Source of the DNA: M3007 sp044230315
GTDB taxonomy: Bacteria > Bacteroidota > Bacteroidia > Chitinophagales > Saprospiraceae
Reading direction: 5' to 3'
Assembly (NCBI GenBank): GCA_044230315.1
Contig: JBGARJ010000006.1
Location: 62,001-126,000, forward strand
Length of the DNA stretch: 64,000 nt
In this document: positions 27,226 through 34,652 of the stretch, in pieces
How the letters are laid out: the number at the start of each line of letters is the position of its first letter
Numbering within the stretch: position 1 is the first letter of the stretch
The notes under the pieces: generated by a model
What the model was told of the DNA's origin: nothing
Databases searched by the model: none
Seen by the model: only the letters and a program-made list of their open reading frames with translations
Program-made: the position numbers and the translations under genes

Positions 27226-27495
27226 ATGAAAAACTTGTTGTTCCTATTCATTCTGACCGCCGGCCTGTTTGTATTGGGTTGCGTCCAACATGCTAAACCA
27301 GCCGGCCAATCCAATACCACTTCAACTGCTGCGGCAGCGACAGCCGTTTACGCCTGTCCAATGAAATGCGAGGGCGAAAAAACCTACCCGCAGCCTGGTC
27401 AATGCCCCGTTTGCGGCATGGATCTTGAAGCCGTAACGGCCTCTGGGACACAACAAGACAGCCTGCAACACCCACAACCCGGACACGAACATTAA
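27226..27495 (+). CDS. Heavy-metal-binding-domain lipoprotein
   Basis: An 89-residue lipoprotein (lipobox VLGC near residue 22) whose mature part is one HMBD motif: YACPMKCEGEKTYPQPGQ followed by CPVCGMDLE. The same motif occurs in CusB/CzcB-type efflux proteins and in copper P-type ATPases, where it binds copper or similar metals. It lies between a LytS-type kinase and a LytTR regulator, just upstream of an HMA-type protein. Metal buffering or presentation in the periplasm is inferred. Confidence 0.85.
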   Translation: MKNLLFLFILTAGLFVLGCVQHAKPAGQSNTTSTAAAATAVYACPMKCEGEKTYPQPGQCPVCGMDLEAVTASGTQQDSLQHPQPGHEH

Positions 27496-27517
27496 TCATC
27501 AAGCACGAAACAGCGGT

Positions 27518-27943
27518 ATGAGCCATCCTGGTAACATCATTGCCACCATCTGCACGCTTTGTTTATTTGCGGTAGCCTTGCCGGCACAGTCCGGTATGGT
27601 TAAAAAAACAGCTACTGCTGCCCATCAGAAAACGGAAAAATTCCAGGTGTTAGGCAATTGCGATATGTGCCGCCGGAATATTGAAGGTGCGGCAGTGGCC
27701 GCCGGCGCCCTCCAGGCGCATTGGGATGCCGACACCCAACTCCTCACCGTCACGATCGACCCTTCGAAAACGGCCGTTGCACGGGTGCAAAAAGCCGTTG
27801 CCATGGCAGGCTACGATAACGCCGGATACCGGGCGCCGAACGCCGCTTACAACAGCTTGCACCAGTGTTGTCAATACGACCGGGATGGCGGGAACAAGCA
27901 CAAACCCGGCTCTTGCCCGGAAGACAAGCACCCCAATAATTAA
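27518..27943 (+). CDS. Exported HMA-domain (CxxC) metal-binding protein
   Basis: A 141-residue exported protein with signal peptide (LFAVALPAQS) and a heavy-metal-associated domain. Its binding motif is GNCDMCRRNIE (the usual GMxCxxC is reduced to GNCDMC). The C-terminus is rich in possible ligands (LHQCCQYDRDG, KHKPGSCPEDKH). Such soluble HMA proteins usually carry copper to pumps or sensors. It starts 22 bases after the HMBD gene and ends 9 bases before the response regulator, so the three are likely one operon. Confidence 0.85.
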   Translation: MSHPGNIIATICTLCLFAVALPAQSGMVKKTATAAHQKTEKFQVLGNCDMCRRNIEGAAVAAGALQAHWDADTQLLTVTIDPSKTAVARVQKAVAMAGYDNAGYRAPNAAYNSLHQCCQYDRDGGNKHKPGSCPEDKHPNN

Positions 27944-27952
27944 CCCCGGCGC

Positions 27953-28645
27953 ATGAACTGCCTCATCGTGGAAGACGAGCCCTTGGCGGCCACCATTCTG
28001 GAAGATTATATCCGGCAGGTAGGGTGGCTTCGTTTTGCCGGGCGATGCTCCGATGCACTGCATGCGGCGGAGGCTTTGCACCAGCAACCGGTGGAAGTGT
28101 TGTTTTTGGACATCCATTTGCCAGGGTTGAAAGGACTGGAATTCCTCCGGTCGCTACCTCGCCCTCCGCAAACCATCCTTACCACAGCCTATGAGGAATA
28201 TGCCCTTGAAGGATTTGATATGGGTGTGGTGGATTACCTGCTTAAGCCGATCGATTTCGAACGTTTTTTGAAGGCGGTGCATAAATTGCGCCAGCCAGAA
28301 CCCGCCGGCGCCAATCTTGCCGCGGCGCGACCGTTTCATTTTTACAATGTGAACAAAAAAATGGTGCGCGTCTGGCTCGATGAGATTGTATTCGTTGAAA
28401 GTCTCAAAGAATATGTACGGCTGTACCTGACCGACGGACGCTCGCTGGTTACCAAAGGCCAGATTGGCACCCTGGAGGCTGAACTGGGTTTGTGGCGGGT
28501 GCACCGGTCATTCATGGTGGCCCTGGCACACGTTGAATCCTATTCGGCCACAGAAATTAGTGCGGGCGGTACCACTATTCCGATCGGCCGGCAATACAAA
28601 GAACAAACTTTAGAAAAATTGGCGCTGTATTCTGCCGGGAATTAA
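27953..28645 (+). CDS. LytTR-family response regulator
   Basis: DNA-binding response regulator. The receiver domain (1-120) has the acidic pair E7/D8 in VEDEP, phospho-acceptor Asp53 in LFLDIHLPG and the Lys in LLKPID. The LytTR domain (~135-230) has VRVWLDEIVFVESLKEYVRL and LWRVHRSFMVAL. Start and length (230) are typical. The cognate kinase is probably the LytS-type gene at 26036. No direct-repeat binding sites were resolved upstream of the module. Confidence 0.93.
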   Translation: MNCLIVEDEPLAATILEDYIRQVGWLRFAGRCSDALHAAEALHQQPVEVLFLDIHLPGLKGLEFLRSLPRPPQTILTTAYEEYALEGFDMGVVDYLLKPIDFERFLKAVHKLRQPEPAGANLAAARPFHFYNVNKKMVRVWLDEIVFVESLKEYVRLYLTDGRSLVTKGQIGTLEAELGLWRVHRSFMVALAHVESYSATEISAGGTTIPIGRQYKEQTLEKLALYSAGN

Positions 28646-28658
28646 AAACCGGACGCCG

Positions 28659-28666
28659 TACTTTTG
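28659..28666 (+). promoter_or_regulatory. -7 box of sucC
   Basis: TACTTTTG matches TAnnTTTG and lies 83 bases before the sucC ATG. The -33 TTG is not at the expected distance. Confidence 0.5.
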
Positions 28667-28748
28667 CGCGCTACCAGATTCGACGTCTGTCCTGCAACGG
28701 CCATCTCTACCGGCCGGCCAGTCTTTCACTTCATCACTCCTGCACTCA

Positions 28749-29939
28749 ATGAATCTTCACGAGTACCAAGGTAAAGCATTGCTCAAATCGTTCGGCGTTA
28801 AAATCCAGGAAGGCATCCTGGCCCATAATGCTGCAGAGGCCATTGACGCCGCCAAACAATTAAAAGAACTCTACAACTCCGACTGGTGCGTAGTCAAAGC
28901 CCAAATACATGCCGGCGGACGCGGGAAGGGCGGTGGAGTAAAACTCGCCAAAAGCCCCGAACAGGCCGGCGAACTGGCGGGTCAAATCATCGGGATGATG
29001 CTGAAAACGCCGCAGACCCCGCCGGAGGGCAAACTCGTCCGCAAGGTATTGGTAGCCCAGGATGTCTTTTACCCCGGTGCCAGCGAGCCGAAAGAATTTT
29101 ATATCAGTATCCTGACCGATCGCGGCAGGGGCGGCAATGTGATCATTTACTCCCCGGACGGCGGGATGGATATCGAAAAAGTAGCCGCTGAAACGCCGGA
29201 GCGGGTGTTTACCGAAAACGTCGATCCATTGTTGGGACTTCGGCCGTTTCAAGCGGCCAAAATAGCCTTCAACCTCGGCCTCAGCGGACAGGCGCATAAG
29301 GAAATGGTCAGTTTCGTTCAGAAACTATATGCCGCCTTCATCGGCAGCGATGCCAGTTTGTTCGAAATAAACCCCTGCCTGAAAACGTCCGACGACCACA
29401 TCATTGCCGTCGACGCCAAAGTTGCGCTCGACGACAACGGCTTATTCCGCCACCCGGATCTCGAGGCCCTGCGCGACAAAGACGAAGAAGACCCCACCGA
29501 TGTTGAGGCCAAGGAATTTGACCTCAACTATGTCAAACTGGATGGCAATGTAGGCTGTATGGTCAACGGCGCGGGGTTGGCCATGGCAACGATGGACCTG
29601 ATCAAACTTTCCGGTGGAGAGCCCGCAAACTTCCTCGACGTGGGCGGCACCGCCGATGCCCAGCGGGTAGAAAATGCCATGCGGATCATTTTGAAAGACC
29701 CGAATGTGAAAGCCATTCTGATCAATATTTTTGGCGGGATCGTGCGCTGCGACCGGGTAGCACAGGGCGTGGTGGATGCCTACAAATCGATTGGCCACAT
29801 TCCGGTACCGGTTATTGTCCGCCTGCAAGGCACTAATGCGGATATCGCCAAGACGATCATCGATCAATCCGGGCTACAGGTCATGGGCGCAGTAGAATTC
29901 CAGGAAGCGGCTGATTTGGTCGCGAAAGTGCTGCATTGA
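28749..29939 (+). CDS. sucC: Succinate-CoA ligase (ADP-forming) subunit beta
   Basis: TCA-cycle enzyme subunit that binds ADP/GDP and CoA-linked succinate with SucD. It begins MNLHEYQGKALLKSFGVKIQ and carries the ATP-grasp features (KAQIHAGGRGKGGGVKLAK, EINPCLKT), ending with the CoA-ligase core (NIFGGIVRCDRVAQGVV). The length of 396 is canonical. sucD is not adjacent. A 161-bp palindromic repeat begins 5 bases after the stop and may serve as its terminator. Confidence 0.97.
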   Translation: MNLHEYQGKALLKSFGVKIQEGILAHNAAEAIDAAKQLKELYNSDWCVVKAQIHAGGRGKGGGVKLAKSPEQAGELAGQIIGMMLKTPQTPPEGKLVRKVLVAQDVFYPGASEPKEFYISILTDRGRGGNVIIYSPDGGMDIEKVAAETPERVFTENVDPLLGLRPFQAAKIAFNLGLSGQAHKEMVSFVQKLYAAFIGSDASLFEINPCLKTSDDHIIAVDAKVALDDNGLFRHPDLEALRDKDEEDPTDVEAKEFDLNYVKLDGNVGCMVNGAGLAMATMDLIKLSGGEPANFLDVGGTADAQRVENAMRIILKDPNVKAILINIFGGIVRCDRVAQGVVDAYKSIGHIPVPVIVRLQGTNADIAKTIIDQSGLQVMGAVEFQEAADLVAKVLH

Positions 29940-29944
29940 GTCTA

Positions 29945-30105
29945 AGAACATGTTTGGAATTTCATTGCTGGGCTCCAAACGGAAAATTTTATTTCATACG
30001 GCGTTAAATTTTTCAGCGGATTGCCCGCATACGCTTGCAAAATTTGCCTTGTCTGAAATGAAATTTTCCCGTTTTCGCCACAGCATGAAAATCCAAACAT
30101 GTTCT
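29945..30105. repeat. 161-bp imperfect palindromic intergenic element (MITE- or REP-like)
   Basis: The ends are perfect 14-bp inverted repeats, AGAACATGTTTGGA, at 29945-29958 and 30092-30105. The similarity continues inward over roughly 75 bases per arm at about 70-75 percent, so the whole element can fold into one long hairpin. It codes for nothing convincing. A 36-base half-copy lies at 10173-10208. No clear target duplication is seen at the edges. It starts 5 bases after sucC. Confidence 0.75.
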
Positions 30106-30169
30106 AACAGCGTCGCAGCCTATTTTTCACCTTATTTAAAACAGAAATGAGGGTCGAACGGCCTTCATT

Positions 30170-30526
30170 TCAGTTGTCCTTTCCGTTGGAAGGGGCGGTT
30201 TCCTTTTTGTCCGGTTCCAGGATGTGATCCACCTGGTCGAGGATAGCATGCATCCGTGGCAGATCATTGGCAAGGATATGCAGGTTTTTCTCGTATTCAT
30301 CCTTCGTTGTGCCATGTAACTTCAGCACCTGGTCGTAATAAAAGTGGGTCAGGCTGTCCTTGGAATAACCCGACAGGCCGTTGGCAGCCGCCTCCGCCAC
30401 GTTCATATCGGCAATAATGCGCGCAATCTGGTCGTCTGTAAGCGTTGTTTGCTCTCCATACGGCCGGCACGCCAACCAGAAGAGCAGGAAAGCGGCGACA
30501 AGAATGTGTTTTACGATATGATTCAC
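30170..30526 (-). CDS. DUF4296 domain lipoprotein
   Basis: A 118-residue small lipoprotein of the DUF4296 family (Bacteroidota, function unknown). The acylated Cys lies in LLFWLACRPYG. The core is DQIARIIADMNVAEAA followed by YYDQVLKLHGTTKDEYE. I prefer the GTG start at 30526 because it forms a GTGA overlap with the sixA stop and directly precedes the hydrophobic leader; the longer frame would add 21 residues. Translational coupling to sixA is likely. Confidence 0.8.
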   Translation of the reverse strand: MNHIVKHILVAAFLLFWLACRPYGEQTTLTDDQIARIIADMNVAEAAANGLSGYSKDSLTHFYYDQVLKLHGTTKDEYEKNLHILANDLPRMHAILDQVDHILEPDKKETAPSNGKDN

Positions 30527-31017
30527 AGGACTTCCTTTGGAAAAAAATGCGTTTTGACACGGGTATTCGCTTCGGAAAGTTCCACCCACCGGTCAGCGGT
30601 GCTCACCAGTTGTATAACGCCGCAGGTAGGGACATTGTCGACATAATCGGGCGAAAAATGATTCGCGACATCCGTAAATGTCGGGTTATGCCCAAACAGG
30701 AAGACCGTATTTGCGGTATCGGGCAAATCGCTGATAATCCGCAAAATCTGCCGTGGGGCAGCTTCATAAATATCGGCATTGCGCAGTATGGCGTCCTCCG
30801 GAATTTCAAATGCCCTGGCAAAAAACATGGCGGTCGTAAGGGCTCGCTTGGCAGGGCTGCTCACCAGCAGGTCGGGTTTGATACCCAACTGGCGCAACAA
30901 CTGGCCCATGCGGGGGGCATCATGCAGACCGCGGCCGCTGAGCGGACGGTCAAAATCGCGCAAGCCGGGGTGATCCCAACTGGATTTGGCATGCCGGACC
31001 AAAAAAAGTGTTCGCAT
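30523..31017 (-). CDS. sixA: Phosphohistidine phosphatase SixA-like
   Basis: Histidine-phosphatase superfamily member, cytoplasmic. The RHG-type motif is LVRHAKSSWDHPG, with His9 the expected phospho-acceptor; the second catalytic His is in VFLFGHNPTFTDV. The 164-residue length fits SixA. The ATG at 31017 starts the conserved MRTLFLVRHAK. A TACCTTTG box lies 21 bases upstream. Its stop overlaps the DUF4296 start, indicating one transcription unit. The biological substrate is not clear. Confidence 0.9.
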   Translation of the reverse strand: MRTLFLVRHAKSSWDHPGLRDFDRPLSGRGLHDAPRMGQLLRQLGIKPDLLVSSPAKRALTTAMFFARAFEIPEDAILRNADIYEAAPRQILRIISDLPDTANTVFLFGHNPTFTDVANHFSPDYVDNVPTCGVIQLVSTADRWVELSEANTRVKTHFFPKEVL

Positions 31018-31037
31018 ATTCAAGGACGGTTTCGAGC

Positions 31038-31045
31038 CAAAGGTA
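31038..31045 (-). promoter_or_regulatory. -7 box of sixA
   Basis: The minus strand reads TACCTTTG, 21 bases upstream of the sixA ATG, in agreement with TAnnTTTG. The nearest TTG is about 26 bases further upstream. Confidence 0.5.
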
Positions 31046-31188
31046 CAGGCTTTCATTTAACCCTTTTAAGCCAATTGAACCGGAAATTGCGTTTTTCAGG
31101 CCGGCTCTTGTTGGGTTTTTGAAGAAATACCGGTAATTTTGAAGTTTTTGCATACGCATCTTTCGTCCCGTTAAACGCTTATTTTCCG

Positions 31189-32892
31189 GTGCAAAAACTT
31201 TGGCTTAAAAACTTTGAATTCCACATCAACCCGGCCACCTGGAACACCGCACAGGACCTGATCCAACGCGGTAGCGTCAAAAATTTGCGCGAAATTGAAA
31301 AACACTTCTGGGTTGCAGTAGTGGAAGACGGGGAATTCGTATTTGAAGTGGAGACGATGATCACCCCCCACAAGATCAAGGCATTCACCTGCGAATGCTG
31401 GACCGAGGGCCGGAGGTTGATGTGCCCCCATATTGCCGCAACCCTGTACAAGATCCGGCAATTTTTGGAGCAAAAAGCACAAGCCCGTCAGGCGCAAAAT
31501 AATGCCCGGCAACAGGAAGAGATTGGGCGGCTGACCGTTCAGACCGCTTTGAAAAATGCCACTTTTGAAGAACTCGACGCTTTTGTGCGGGATTATGCCC
31601 GGCGTGACCGCGATTTTGCCCTGGCCCTTAAAACATGGTTTGCGGCGAGTATTGAAGGCGCAGAGAATACCTATGCGTTGTTGCTCGATGCTGCACTGCC
31701 ACGCCAGGTCGGCGCCCGGGAATTGCGGGAACCGGAATGGCGCCGGCTCCGCAAAACCCTCGACGAACTGGATACCCAGGTACTGAAGGCCAATGAGATC
31801 GGACACTCGCATACCGTTTACCAGATCACAGCCGCTATCCTGCAAAAATTGTCGGCCCTGGTGCCGGCATTCGACGATGCACGACGGGAACAAGCGGTGC
31901 AATACTGCCGGTCGGCTTATCAGCGACTAACCCAACTTCCGGCCGAACAGCTTTCGCCCGAATTGCGCGAAATGCGCCGCACATTTTTATTCGATTACTT
32001 CGCACATCAACAACACCCAAAAGAGCTGGAACGCGATCTGCTCCTCTTTTTTGGACAGGCGGCGGTGGATGATGCCGTGTATGCCAAAATCCGCGATCTG
32101 TTTGACCGCACCCCCTTTCCAGCGCCGCCTTCGGTGCTGCATCTCTTTTTAGTGGCGCTTTCCAGGCGGGGCATGCCAGCGGCCGTCGAACGAGTGTTGG
32201 CAGACTACATCCTTTTTCCCCAACAAGTAAAAGACGCCATCGTTACAATGTATTATTTGCACGAATGGGCGGCAGTCATGCAAGCCGGCGACACCTTCCT
32301 TGCCAATGGGCTCTTCAACGCCGGCCAGCGCCGCGAAATCGAAGATTTGCTGTTGATGGCGGCGGAGAAATCGAAGGATGTGCCACGGCAACGCGCTTAC
32401 CTGCGGCAGCGGTACCGCCAATACGGCCATCCGGATGTGTTACAGCGCCTTATTGGGTTGTCGGGCGCCGATTGGCCAGGAGAAAGTGCTCGGCTGCGCG
32501 CCGAATTGGCCCCTGACGGCAACCCCGAGCGGCTGGCGCCTTTTTTCGTTGCGGAAGGAGATTGGCAGGCCTTGTCCAATTTGTTGGAGCAACACCCCGA
32601 TCTGCATTTCCTGCGGCTGTTTGAAGATTACCTTTTGCCGGACCGCGCCGACTTTATCCACGACCGTTATGTTGCGCTCCTGGCCGGTTACCTGCACGAC
32701 CATTTTGGCCGGCAGGCGTCGGCCCATGTTCGCGACCAGCTGGCCGGTCTGCTCCGCAAAGGACATGTTGAACTGACCAAATCGATCATTCTGACCCTGG
32801 TTGCCCGTTTTGCCGACCGGCATACTTTGCCGGAAGAATTGGCAGAATTGTTCCCAAAATCCAAACGGCCCGCCGGTGTGCCACACCTGTGA
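31189..32892 (+). CDS. SWIM zinc-finger family protein
   Basis: A 567-residue protein starting with GTG. The N-terminal part has the SWIM zinc motif CxC...CxH (FTCECWTEGRRLMCPHIAA), followed by a charged helical linker and a long helical-repeat region. SWIM proteins bind nucleic acid or protein and are often found with SNF2-type helicases; no such partner is adjacent here. The GTG start directly precedes the conserved WLKNFEFHINPATW; there is no earlier in-frame ATG after the last stop. The role is unknown. Confidence 0.85.
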   Translation: MQKLWLKNFEFHINPATWNTAQDLIQRGSVKNLREIEKHFWVAVVEDGEFVFEVETMITPHKIKAFTCECWTEGRRLMCPHIAATLYKIRQFLEQKAQARQAQNNARQQEEIGRLTVQTALKNATFEELDAFVRDYARRDRDFALALKTWFAASIEGAENTYALLLDAALPRQVGARELREPEWRRLRKTLDELDTQVLKANEIGHSHTVYQITAAILQKLSALVPAFDDARREQAVQYCRSAYQRLTQLPAEQLSPELREMRRTFLFDYFAHQQHPKELERDLLLFFGQAAVDDAVYAKIRDLFDRTPFPAPPSVLHLFLVALSRRGMPAAVERVLADYILFPQQVKDAIVTMYYLHEWAAVMQAGDTFLANGLFNAGQRREIEDLLLMAAEKSKDVPRQRAYLRQRYRQYGHPDVLQRLIGLSGADWPGESARLRAELAPDGNPERLAPFFVAEGDWQALSNLLEQHPDLHFLRLFEDYLLPDRADFIHDRYVALLAGYLHDHFGRQASAHVRDQLAGLLRKGHVELTKSIILTLVARFADRHTLPEELAELFPKSKRPAGVPHL

Positions 32893-32954
32893 CAGGGTGG
32901 ACCAGTCAGGGTGGACCCGTTGTCGTTAAATTATTTACCAACCTGCTGTGTATC

Positions 32955-33425
32955 ATGAAAGTAGAGGTTTGGGCAATCGGGAAGACTACCGAAACCTACC
33001 TGGATTCGGGTATAAAAATCTTCGACAAACGGTTAGCCAATTACCTGCCGTTTAGTTGGACCATATTGCCCAACGCGAAAGTCAAATCGACCGAAGGAAC
33101 CATCCTGAAACAGGAAGAAGGCAAAATCGTACTGGCTAAACTGCAAGCCGACGATTACCTGGTGCTGCTCGACGAGCAGGGCCAGCAGTTCACCTCAGCC
33201 GAGCTGGCACGTTGGGTGGAGCAACGACTCAATGCATCCCACCGGCGGCTGGTATTTCTGATCGGGGGCGCATTTGGATTTTCCGCCGAGATTTATGCCC
33301 GGGCAAATGCCAAACTTTCCCTGAGCCGGCTTACCTTTTCGCATCAAATGGTGCGCCTTTTCTTTCTCGAACAACTGTACCGCGCCATGACGATTCTCCG
33401 AAACGAGCCCTACCACAACCCCTGA
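32955..33425 (+). CDS. rlmH: 23S rRNA pseudouridine-1915 N3-methyltransferase
   Basis: SPOUT-class methyltransferase modifying helix 69 of 23S rRNA. The start MKVEVWAIGKT matches the family; the longer frame from 32889 is not conserved-looking. The knot motif is FLIGGAFGFSAEIYARANAK and the C-terminus RLFFLEQLYRAMTILRNEPYH is diagnostic. The length of 156 is normal. It follows the SWIM gene on the same strand with a 62-bp gap. Confidence 0.97.
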   Translation: MKVEVWAIGKTTETYLDSGIKIFDKRLANYLPFSWTILPNAKVKSTEGTILKQEEGKIVLAKLQADDYLVLLDEQGQQFTSAELARWVEQRLNASHRRLVFLIGGAFGFSAEIYARANAKLSLSRLTFSHQMVRLFFLEQLYRAMTILRNEPYHNP

Positions 33426-33479
33426 GAACCCACCAGTGCCGGAAATGGCTTTCCTTAACCTGTAAATTCAAAACACCGG

Positions 33480-34115
33480 ATGTTTATTACCTACCTGCTC
33501 ATTGGTATTACGGTTTTGTTCTCGCTCTGGGCGTTCAACAACCCCGACATTATGTACAAATGCAAACACTGGCCCTACATGGAGGCGCGTCAGGGAGAAC
33601 ACTACCGCTGGCTCACAAGCGGCTTTCTGCATGCAGATTACCTGCATTTGTTCTTCAACATGTTCACCCTGTATATTTTCGGCAACGCCGTGGAATACTG
33701 GTTTGCGGAAACCATACCGGTCGTCGGGCAATTGATGTACCTCTTGTATTATCTGATCGCCATCGTTGCCGCCTCCTCGGCTACCTATTTCCGCTACCGG
33801 AATACCCAGGGCTTCGCCAGTATCGGCGCATCCGGCGCGGTGTCGGCTGTTTTGTTCACGGCCATTCTGTTGTACCCGACCATGGACCTGCGGTTGATGT
33901 TTATCCCCATCCCCATCCCCGGGTTTATATTCGGCATCCTGTTCTTATGGTTTTCCTCGTATGCAGCCCGCCGTGGCGGTGATGGGATCGATCATGTCGC
34001 ACACTTTTATGGGGCGGTCTTTGGCTTCTTATTTCCACTGGTGCTGAAACCGGCCCTGTTTTTAGGTTTTTTGGGTCAATTGGCCGGCTGGTTTTCTTCG
34101 TTCGGGATTGGGTAA
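33480..34115 (+). CDS. Rhomboid family intramembrane serine protease
   Basis: Polytopic inner-membrane protease with about six transmembrane helices in 211 residues. The catalytic Ser118 is in IGASGAVSA and the catalytic His175 is in HVAHFYGAVFG. The helix-2 motif HLFFNMFTLYIFG is the family's oxyanion region. It is the compact bacterial type without cytoplasmic domains. The substrate is unknown. It lies 54 bp after rlmH. Confidence 0.93.
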   Translation: MFITYLLIGITVLFSLWAFNNPDIMYKCKHWPYMEARQGEHYRWLTSGFLHADYLHLFFNMFTLYIFGNAVEYWFAETIPVVGQLMYLLYYLIAIVAASSATYFRYRNTQGFASIGASGAVSAVLFTAILLYPTMDLRLMFIPIPIPGFIFGILFLWFSSYAARRGGDGIDHVAHFYGAVFGFLFPLVLKPALFLGFLGQLAGWFSSFGIG

Positions 34116-34172
34116 ATGTTGTGGCGGAGACATTTTTCAAACATTGCCCGAGCCAGCCAAGGCAAAGAGCGT

Positions 34173-34180
34173 TACCTTTG
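34173..34180 (+). promoter_or_regulatory. -7 box of trxA
   Basis: TACCTTTG matches TAnnTTTG, 85 bases before the trxA ATG. A TTG at 34144-34146 is 26 bases away, longer than usual. Confidence 0.5.
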
Positions 34181-34265
34181 CAACCAAATCTGTCGAAACA
34201 GTGTTTTAATGCGCAGTTTTGCAAAACGCTTTCTTATCCCTTCATAAAATTTCATTTCAAACGTA

Positions 34266-34586
34266 ATGGCATACGAATTCACGGATGCGAACTTCCAACA
34301 GGAAGTGCTTCAAAACGACAAGGTGACGCTGATTGATCTCTGGGCAGAATGGTGTGGCCCCTGCCGCATGATGAGTCCGGTAGTGGAAGAACTCGCTTCA
34401 GAGTACAAAGACCGCGCAGTGATCGGCAAACTGAATGTGGATGACAACCCGGAGGTTCCCATGGAGTATAATGTTCGCGGCATACCGACTTTCCTGCTCT
34501 TCAAAAACGGCGAGCTGAAAGAAAAGATCGTTGGTGCGCAATCGAAGAAATATCTGCAGGACAAAATTGAAGCGCACCTGGCCTGA
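34266..34586 (+). CDS. trxA: Thioredoxin
   Basis: Cytoplasmic dithiol oxidoreductase. The active site is WCGPC (Cys30/Cys33), with the preceding VTLIDLWAEW strand and the cis-Pro segment VRGIPTFLLFKNG. The length of 106 is canonical. It has its own promoter box and a strong terminator, so it is probably monocistronic. Confidence 0.98.
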   Translation: MAYEFTDANFQQEVLQNDKVTLIDLWAEWCGPCRMMSPVVEELASEYKDRAVIGKLNVDDNPEVPMEYNVRGIPTFLLFKNGELKEKIVGAQSKKYLQDKIEAHLA

Positions 34587-34612
34587 CCTGGTCGCTGCTA
34601 CCTGCCTTTTGC

Positions 34613-34652
34613 AACCGGCGTTTGGGGTTCCAACCCAAACGCCGGTTTTTTT
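34613..34652 (+). terminator. trxA terminator
   Basis: 14-bp perfect inverted repeat (34613-34626 with 34634-34647) with a GC-rich stem and a following T run. The stop codon of the convergent nnr gene falls in the T run. Confidence 0.9.

Noticed and set aside
29950..30150. A 66-codon frame over the palindromic element
   Set aside because: Its sequence is that of the inverted repeat; no protein features.
34246..34262. AAAATTTCATTTC-like stretch before trxA as a copy of the palindromic element
   Set aside because: Only about 16 AT-rich bases match and flanks do not; chance similarity is likely.
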